Assembly: GCF_044430645.1 (NCBI RefSeq)
Contig: NZ_JAWUDN010000001.1
Span: forward strand, 868,001-932,000
Direction: 5' to 3'
Origin: Ewingella allii
Lineage (GTDB): Bacteria > Pseudomonadota > Gammaproteobacteria > Enterobacterales > Enterobacteriaceae
Length of the DNA: 64,000 nucleotides
Both the position numbers and the translations under genes were made by a program. Below, piece after piece: positions 59,046 to 64,000 of this stretch. Below the pieces are notes generated by a model. It was not told the DNA's origin. It worked only from the letters and a program-made list of their open reading frames with translations, and ran no database searches. The stretch's first letter is position 1; each line of letters begins with the position of its first letter.

Positions 59046-59383
59046 TGGCAATCGAAACCTTCTCTTGGAGTCCCCGGCTGAATGCGGGTGGGGATGCAAA
59101 TTTTAGAGTACGAGAAGCACAGTTTGATGATGGTTACTCCCAAGTGGCCGGTGTTGGGCTCAACCCAAAAAAACAATCTTGGGAATTAAACTTTGTTGGT
59201 TCCGAGGCGTATATCAAGGCCATCAAAGATTTTCTGGACCACCACGCTGGCAGTAAATCATTTCGCTGGACTCCCCCGCTAAGCCAGCTTGGTTTGTACC
59301 GTTGTAAAGGATACAAACCGACCGCGCTTGGCGGGGGAAATTACTCCCTTTCAGCAACATTTGAGCAGGCCTATCAGGCATAG
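59045..59383 (+). CDS. Minor tail protein M
   Basis: 112 residues of the phage minor tail family (lambda gpM): AIETFSWSPRLNAGGDANFRVREAQFDDGYSQVAGVGLNPKKQSWELNF, ending FRWTPPLSQLGLYRC...NYSLSATFEQAYQ. Part of the tail tip. The start overlaps the tape-measure stop (TAATGG). Confidence 0.9.
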   Translation: MAIETFSWSPRLNAGGDANFRVREAQFDDGYSQVAGVGLNPKKQSWELNFVGSEAYIKAIKDFLDHHAGSKSFRWTPPLSQLGLYRCKGYKPTALGGGNYSLSATFEQAYQA

Positions 59384-59391
59384 GGATCCGT

Positions 59392-60144
59392 ATGTCTTTT
59401 AATTCGAACATTCAAAAATTAGAACCTGGGGAAACAGTTCGGCTTATTGAAATCGACGGCACTGAGTATGGTGCCGAAATTCTTCGCTTTCACGACGCAC
59501 CGCTTACTTACTCAGAGGCGGAGATTCTCGCCGCCGGTGATGATGAATCAAAGTTAGCCGGAAAGTCGATGTGGTGGCAGGGGCTTGAATACGGCCCTTG
59601 GCCCTTCGAAGTTGAAGATTTAGAGATGACGAGTGACGGGCAAGCCCCTCAGCCAAAAATGAAGGTTTCCAACGTCTCCGGGGTTGTCACCGCGCTATGC
59701 CTCACCTTCGATGACATGGCGAAATTCAAAGTCACCATACACGACACCTTCGCGGAATTTCTTGACGCGAGAAATTTTGAGAATGGAAACCCCAGCGCCG
59801 ACCCAACGGAAGAGAAGGTGCAGGTCTACTACATCGACCGAAAATCTTCGGAAGATGACGAATCCGTGGAGTTTGAATTAGCCAGCCCGGCCGACCTACG
59901 GGGCATTCGCATACCGACGCGGCAAATTCATGGCCTGTGCACGTGGTGCCATCGAGGTTGGTATAGAACCGGCCGAGGGTGTGATTACGCAGGAACGCGG
60001 TATTTCGATGTGAAAGGCAATCCAGTCGATGATCCATCAAAGGATGTTTGCGGAGGCTTCCGCTCCGATTGCCAGAAACGTTTTGGCGACGGCGAGCCAA
60101 TCCCGTTTGGCGGGTTCCCCGGTGCCGCGCTGATAAAAGGTTAA
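59392..60144 (+). CDS. Minor tail protein L (Cys-rich)
   Basis: 250 residues like lambda gpL: N-terminal SNIQKLEPGETVRLIEIDG, and a C-terminal cysteine cluster HGLCTWCHRGWYRTGRGCDY, then KDVCGGFRSDCQKRFGDGEPIPFGGFPGA. Lambda gpL is known to bind an iron-sulfur cluster through such cysteines; the same spacing here supports the same role. Four bases before K. Confidence 0.9.
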   Translation: MSFNSNIQKLEPGETVRLIEIDGTEYGAEILRFHDAPLTYSEAEILAAGDDESKLAGKSMWWQGLEYGPWPFEVEDLEMTSDGQAPQPKMKVSNVSGVVTALCLTFDDMAKFKVTIHDTFAEFLDARNFENGNPSADPTEEKVQVYYIDRKSSEDDESVEFELASPADLRGIRIPTRQIHGLCTWCHRGWYRTGRGCDYAGTRYFDVKGNPVDDPSKDVCGGFRSDCQKRFGDGEPIPFGGFPGAALIKG

Positions 60145-60147
60145 GCG

Positions 60148-60855
60148 ATGAAAGATAAAACGCTACAGGCGATTTTGGCGCATGCTGCTGCCGAATACCC
60201 CAATGAGTGCTGCGGGGTTGTTGCTCAGAAATCTCGGGTAGAGCGATACTTCCCCTGCCTGAACTTGGCGACCGACGCCACCGAGCAGTTTTATTTAGAT
60301 CCTGAGGGGTATGTCGAGGCTGAAGAGTGGGGGACTATCACGGCTATTGTTCACAGCCACCCCGACGCCACCACCCAGCCGAGTGAGCTTGATTTAGCTC
60401 AGTGCGATAACCACGAATTGCCATGGCATATCGTGAGCTGGCCGGAGGGCGATTTACGAACCATTCAGCCGCGCGGGGAATTGCCGCTGATTGGCCGCCA
60501 GTTTGTGATTGGCCACACCGATTGCTGGGGACTGATAATGTCCTATTTCCGGCAAACCCACGGCATTGAGCTCAAAGATTACCGCGTCGACCGTTATTGG
60601 TGGGAGTCAGGCGAGGAAAACCTCTATATGGATAACTGGTACGAATGCGGGTTCCGAGAGTTTGCCGGGCAGCCGCGGGCCGGAGACATGGTGATCATGC
60701 AGGTGTCTGCGCCAGTGGCGAATCACGCGGGGGTGCTGACCGAAGACGGCATGCTGCTTCACCACATGCACGGCATGCTGAGCCAGCGCGTTCCGTATGG
60801 TGGCTATTATCTTGATCGAACAATCAAGATACTCCGGCACAAAGATTTGCTCTGA
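60148..60855 (+). CDS. Tail tip protein K (JAB/MPN plus NlpC/P60)
   Basis: 235 residues with two enzyme domains. N-terminal JAB/MPN metalloprotease-like ECCGVVAQ and HSHPDATTQPSELDLAQCD (Zn ligands). C-terminal NlpC/P60 peptidoglycan hydrolase with catalytic Cys in HTDCWGLIMSYF near residue 130 and His in VANHAGVLTEDG near 195. Expected to act during tail tip assembly or on the cell wall during DNA entry. Confidence 0.92.
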   Translation: MKDKTLQAILAHAAAEYPNECCGVVAQKSRVERYFPCLNLATDATEQFYLDPEGYVEAEEWGTITAIVHSHPDATTQPSELDLAQCDNHELPWHIVSWPEGDLRTIQPRGELPLIGRQFVIGHTDCWGLIMSYFRQTHGIELKDYRVDRYWWESGEENLYMDNWYECGFREFAGQPRAGDMVIMQVSAPVANHAGVLTEDGMLLHHMHGMLSQRVPYGGYYLDRTIKILRHKDLL

Positions 60856-60913
60856 TTGTCTTTCCTGATAGGGGTGTGATGCTAATATCATCTTCTGAAA
60901 TCAGGAGGATTAA

Positions 60914-61264
60914 ATGATCAAAGCAACTTACCTTTTGGCGGCATTGGTATTAACCGGATGTGCGTCGGTCAGTGAGATGAGGCAGTCTGGTCCCGCAAAA
61001 GAATATCAGACCGATAAAAATGCAAAATCAGTATCGGAATGTATTCTCACTGGTTGGCAAGATAATTCTAGCGGTATGTTCAACTACGGTGAGTCCTTCA
61101 TTCAACCATATGGGGACGGTTATTCCGTATATTCTGACGGGCATAATGAGACAGCCGATATCCAAACGGTTTCCGGAAAAACTAACATTAAGTTTTACCA
61201 TCGCGGCGGCTTATTCGATAAGCGACTAAATGCGAGAACATCGGTCATAGAACGATGTAAATAA
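60914..61264 (+). CDS. Lipoprotein moron between K and I
   Basis: 116 residues with lipobox LAALVLTGC (Cys ~16) and Ala at +2, so outer-membrane directed by the Lol rule. No family recognised (TDKNAKSVSECILTGWQDNS, FIQPYGDGYSVYSDG). ATG preceded by AGGAGG. It has its own terminator. Its place and type suggest a lysogenic-conversion or superinfection-exclusion factor, but this is inference. Confidence 0.75.
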   Translation: MIKATYLLAALVLTGCASVSEMRQSGPAKEYQTDKNAKSVSECILTGWQDNSSGMFNYGESFIQPYGDGYSVYSDGHNETADIQTVSGKTNIKFYHRGGLFDKRLNARTSVIERCK

Positions 61265-61275
61265 TTAAAAAAAAC

Positions 61276-61300
61276 AAGGGGCTTCGGCCCCTTTTTCTTT
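61276..61300 (+). terminator. Terminator after the lipoprotein moron
   Basis: GGGGC-TTCG-GCCCC stem with a T-rich tail. Confidence 0.8.
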
Positions 61301-61311
61301 GGGTGATATTT

Positions 61312-61929
61312 ATGAATGCTATTGCTACAGAAGAACTCACGACAATCAAACTCAGCGGGTCGTTGGCAAGACTTTTTGATAGAGAACACCAGCGTGTGAT
61401 TCATAGCCCAAAACAAGCAATAAGCGCTTTAAAAAATACTATTCCGGGGTTTGAACAATTCCTTATTTCATCTAAGCAACGCGGGCTAACTTTCGCAATT
61501 TTCAAGGGGAAGAGAAATATCGGTTTAGATGAGTTGGGAAATGTTACAGCGGGAAAGGAAATCCATATTGTCCCAGTGATTATCGGAAGCAAAAGGGCGG
61601 GAATGTTTCAAACTATCTTGGGTGTAGCGTTGATAGCAGCAGCCGCATATTTCTCTGGTGGCGTAGGTGCCGCTTTTGGGGCTGGTGGATTGACCGGAGC
61701 GACCGCCCTAGCAGGTGCCTCGATAGCACTTGGCGGTGTAGCCCAGATGCTTTCTCCACAAACAACGGGTCTACGAACGCGACAAGATCCAGATAATAAA
61801 CCCTCATACGCTTTCGGAGGCCCAGTTAACACAACCGCTCAGGGTAACCCCGTGTCAGTTGGATACGGGGAGCGGGAGGTCGGTGGGGCAATAATCTCGG
61901 CCGGAATCTACACCGAAGACCAGCAGTAA
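61312..61929 (+). CDS. Tail assembly protein I
   Basis: 205 residues like lambda gpI: N-terminal ubiquitin-like part (TIKLSGSLARLFDREHQRVIHSPKQAISALKN), then a hydrophobic/Gly-rich stretch (VALIAAAAYFSGGVGAAFGAGGLTGATALAGAS) and C-terminal QGNPVSVGYGEREVGGAIISAGIY. ATG 61312 chosen over GTG 61303. Needed for tail tip assembly; followed by hairpins and J. Confidence 0.9.
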   Translation: MNAIATEELTTIKLSGSLARLFDREHQRVIHSPKQAISALKNTIPGFEQFLISSKQRGLTFAIFKGKRNIGLDELGNVTAGKEIHIVPVIIGSKRAGMFQTILGVALIAAAAYFSGGVGAAFGAGGLTGATALAGASIALGGVAQMLSPQTTGLRTRQDPDNKPSYAFGGPVNTTAQGNPVSVGYGEREVGGAIISAGIYTEDQQ

Positions 61930-61940
61930 AAATTACACTC

Positions 61941-61997
61941 AGCGCCAGAAGGCGCTCAGTTCTCTTCAAATTAAAGGTCGCTTAGGCGGCCTTTTTT
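61941..61997 (+). terminator. Two hairpins between I and J
   Basis: A perfect AGCGCC-AGAA-GGCGCT stem (61941-61956), then AGGTCGC/GGCGGCCT-type stem with T7 (61974-61997). Confidence 0.6.
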
Positions 61998-62009
61998 TAT
62001 GGGCGCAAT

Positions 62010-64000
62010 ATGGAAACTGCAACTCTGATTAAAGGCCGAAAAGGCGGGAGCAGCGGCGGCAGCACGCCGACAGAATCACCTGACGACCTACAATCCAATG
62101 ACATTGCGAAAATCCTCGTCGCGCTGGGTAACGGCGAGTGGTTTGGGGGATTGAGTGGCTCGAATATCTACCTAGACGGTACTGATATCGATTCTCTTGG
62201 TGGGAACATCAAGTGGGAGTTTAGGCCCGGCACTCAGCAGCAAACCTATATTCAGGGGATGCCAAGTGTTGAAAATGGCATAACCATTGATGCAGAGATC
62301 AAGAGCAATACCAATTGGGTGCGTGCCATCAGCAATACCCAACTTGATGCAGTGCGACTTACCTTTAACTGGCCTGCGTTGCAGGAGCAGAAGACAAATG
62401 GTGATGTTGTTGGCTACCGCATTGAGTATGCAATTGACTTAGCGACAGACGGCGGCGCATTCCAGCAAATTATCTCAACAGCCGTAGACGGCAAGACCAC
62501 CACGACTTACCAAAGAAGCCATCGCATAACACTGCCAAAGGCTACCACGGGTTGGCAGATTCGTATCCGCCGAATTACGGCAAACGCGAATAGCGCTCGA
62601 ATCGCCGACACCATGAAGCTTGGCATGCTTACAGAGGTCATTGACGCTAAATTACGCTATCCGAATACGGCGCTGCTTTATGTCGAATTTAACGCTAAGC
62701 AGTTCCCGAACCGCATTCCTCAGATCAGCTGTAAGCCAAAAATGGCGATTATCCGCGTGCCGGATAACTATGACCCAATTGCCCGAACCTATACCGGGAC
62801 TTGGTTGGGGAATTTTAAGTGGGCTTGGTCTAATAACCCCGCGTGGGTGTTCTACGACATTGTCACATCTGAGATGTATGGCCTCGGCCACCGTATTGAT
62901 GCGACACAAATTGATCGCTACGAGCTTTACAGGATTGCACAGTATTGCGATCAGTTAGTACCAGATGGGCGCGGCGGTACCGGAATGGAGCCGCGCTTCT
63001 TGTGTGACGTTTATCTTCAGTCACAGGAAGAGGCTTGGACCGTTCTGACTGACCTCGCCGGTATCTTTCGAGGCATGACCTATTGGGGTGATAATCAAAT
63101 GGTGGCGCTGGCAGATATGCCCCGCGACATCGACTATACCTACACTCGCGCCAGCGTGATTAATGGGAAGTTCACTTATTCCTCGGGCAGCGAGCGAGTG
63201 CGCTACAGCAGCGCGATGGTTGGATATTCAAACCCAATAAACCACTACGCTGATGATGTTGAGCCTGTGCCAGAGCCAGATCTGGTTAAACGCTATGGTT
63301 TTAATCCGCTCGATATTACTGCCATAGGATGCACACGACAGTCCGAAGCGAACCGCCGTGGCCGCTGGGCGCTACTCAGCAATGCCAAAGACAGCGTGGT
63401 TACGTTCAACGTTGGCTTAGACGGGCATCTTTCGCCTCCTGGTCGAATTATTGCCGTCGCCGACCCGCGCCGCGCAGGGCGTGCAATGGGTGGGCGCATC
63501 AGTGAGGTTTCAGGTCGAAATATTACGTTAGACCGTGTTGCTGATGTCAAACCCAATGATCGGTTGCTGCTGAACCTGCCTAGCGGGAAATCGCAGGCAA
63601 GGACAGTTCAGGCCGTCGTCGGCAAGGTGGTGACCGTAACAGCAGCGTATAGCGAAGTGCCGGAGGCTCAAACCGTGTGGGCTGTTGACGCCGATGATTT
63701 GTTTGTGCAGCAGTACCGTGTCACCAGCCTGACAGACAACGGCGACAATACCTTCACGATTTCAGCGGTATTCCATGATCCGGATAAATACGAGCGTATT
63801 GACACCGGCGCGCGCATTGAAGACCGTCCAATTTCAGTGATACCGCCGGGCGTTCAGTCCCCTCCAACGGGCATTGTGATCAGCAGTTTTTCTTCGGTAT
63901 CGCAGGGCATCGCTGTGACGACGATGCACGCTCAGTGGAACGCGCCGGATAACGCAGTTGCCTATGAGGCACAATGGCGAAAAGACAATGGCAACTGGAT
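62010..64000 (+). CDS. Tail tip host-specificity protein J, 5' part
   Basis: Open from ATG 62010 to the window edge (663 complete codons), so truncated by the window and not by mutation. Opens METATLIKGRKGGSSGGSTP, with KILVALGNGEWFGGLSGSNIYLDGT, WSNNPAWVFYDIVTSEMYGLG near residue 280, LTDLAGIFRGMTYWGDNQM, and a fibronectin III-like start at the edge (ISSFSSVSQGIAVTTMHAQWNAPDNAVAYEAQW). It contacts the host receptor, the specificity being in the missing C-terminus. Confidence 0.92.
   Translation, partial: METATLIKGRKGGSSGGSTPTESPDDLQSNDIAKILVALGNGEWFGGLSGSNIYLDGTDIDSLGGNIKWEFRPGTQQQTYIQGMPSVENGITIDAEIKSNTNWVRAISNTQLDAVRLTFNWPALQEQKTNGDVVGYRIEYAIDLATDGGAFQQIISTAVDGKTTTTYQRSHRITLPKATTGWQIRIRRITANANSARIADTMKLGMLTEVIDAKLRYPNTALLYVEFNAKQFPNRIPQISCKPKMAIIRVPDNYDPIARTYTGTWLGNFKWAWSNNPAWVFYDIVTSEMYGLGHRIDATQIDRYELYRIAQYCDQLVPDGRGGTGMEPRFLCDVYLQSQEEAWTVLTDLAGIFRGMTYWGDNQMVALADMPRDIDYTYTRASVINGKFTYSSGSERVRYSSAMVGYSNPINHYADDVEPVPEPDLVKRYGFNPLDITAIGCTRQSEANRRGRWALLSNAKDSVVTFNVGLDGHLSPPGRIIAVADPRRAGRAMGGRISEVSGRNITLDRVADVKPNDRLLLNLPSGKSQARTVQAVVGKVVTVTAAYSEVPEAQTVWAVDADDLFVQQYRVTSLTDNGDNTFTISAVFHDPDKYERIDTGARIEDRPISVIPPGVQSPPTGIVISSFSSVSQGIAVTTMHAQWNAPDNAVAYEAQWRKDNGNW

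Noticed and set aside
62620..62958. 112-codon ORF inside J
   Set aside because: Alternate frame of the J gene, which is open through the whole segment and clearly J-like.

Overview
The window is chromosomal DNA of a member of the Enterobacterales followed by most of a resident prophage. The first 31.2 kb carries genes almost identical in type and order to Escherichia coli housekeeping blocks (pth-ychH-prs-ispE-lolB-hemA-prfA-prmC-sirB2-sirB1-kdsA; ghrA-ycdX-ycdY; grxB-mdtH-rimJ-yceH-mviM-murJ; argS; yecM-cutC). They are joined in an order that differs from E. coli. A Yersiniaceae/Hafniaceae-type genus (Serratia, Rahnella, Rouxiella, Ewingella and relatives) is my best guess, but the sequence alone does not fix it.

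Chromosomal part (1-31.2 kb). A SulP anion transporter opens the window. Next come translation and envelope genes read leftwards (pth, prs, ispE, lolB) and the divergent haem/release-factor/KDO run hemA-prfA-prmC-sirB2-sirB1-kdsA. dauA lies after kdsA, facing it, not between ychH and prs as in E. coli. A membrane diguanylate cyclase follows. Two tRNA-Ser(GGA) genes then lie in an exact 420-bp tandem duplication, each with its own promoter and terminator. Further on are a POT-type transporter, ghrA-ycdX-ycdY, yceB, grxB, mdtH, rimJ-yceH-mviM, murJ, argS, yecM, a MalY/PatB-type lyase and cutC.

Prophage part (about 31.3 kb to beyond the right edge). This is a lambdoid siphophage with an HK97-type head module and a lambda-type tail tip. 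Leftward early genes (PrtN-like regulator, small unknown proteins, a PD-(D/E)XK-like protein, an HD phosphohydrolase, rdgC and two tiny ORFs) are read from a PL-like promoter. A LexA-like CI repressor lies between matching operator repeats (OL/OR), and a Cro-like gene starts the rightward operon: CII/YmfL-like, DUF4222, a replication protein whose gene carries five 15-bp iterons, Dam-type methylase, RusA, a Rha/KilAC antirepressor, DUF968 and antiterminator Q. After Q come an AT-rich cassette on the opposite strand (membrane protein plus DUF3800), then lysis genes (two holins, GH19 endolysin, nested Rz/Rz1). A small accessory region with 44-bp direct repeats and a strongly structured 96-nt element follows. 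Then HNH, a probable cos region, TerS, TerL, portal, ClpP-type protease, capsid, connectors, tail tube, G/GT chaperone with a -1 frameshift, tape measure, M, L, K, a lipoprotein moron, I and the first two thirds of J.

No integrase is visible at the chromosomal junction beside cutC. The prophage genes seen are intact, so replication, packaging, lysis and tail functions are present up to the window edge. The most unusual signals are the structured element at 46.1 kb beside the repeat-flanked cassette, two near-perfect Fur-box dyads in front of terS, the in-gene iterons, and a long inverted repeat with competing pairings in the PL leader.
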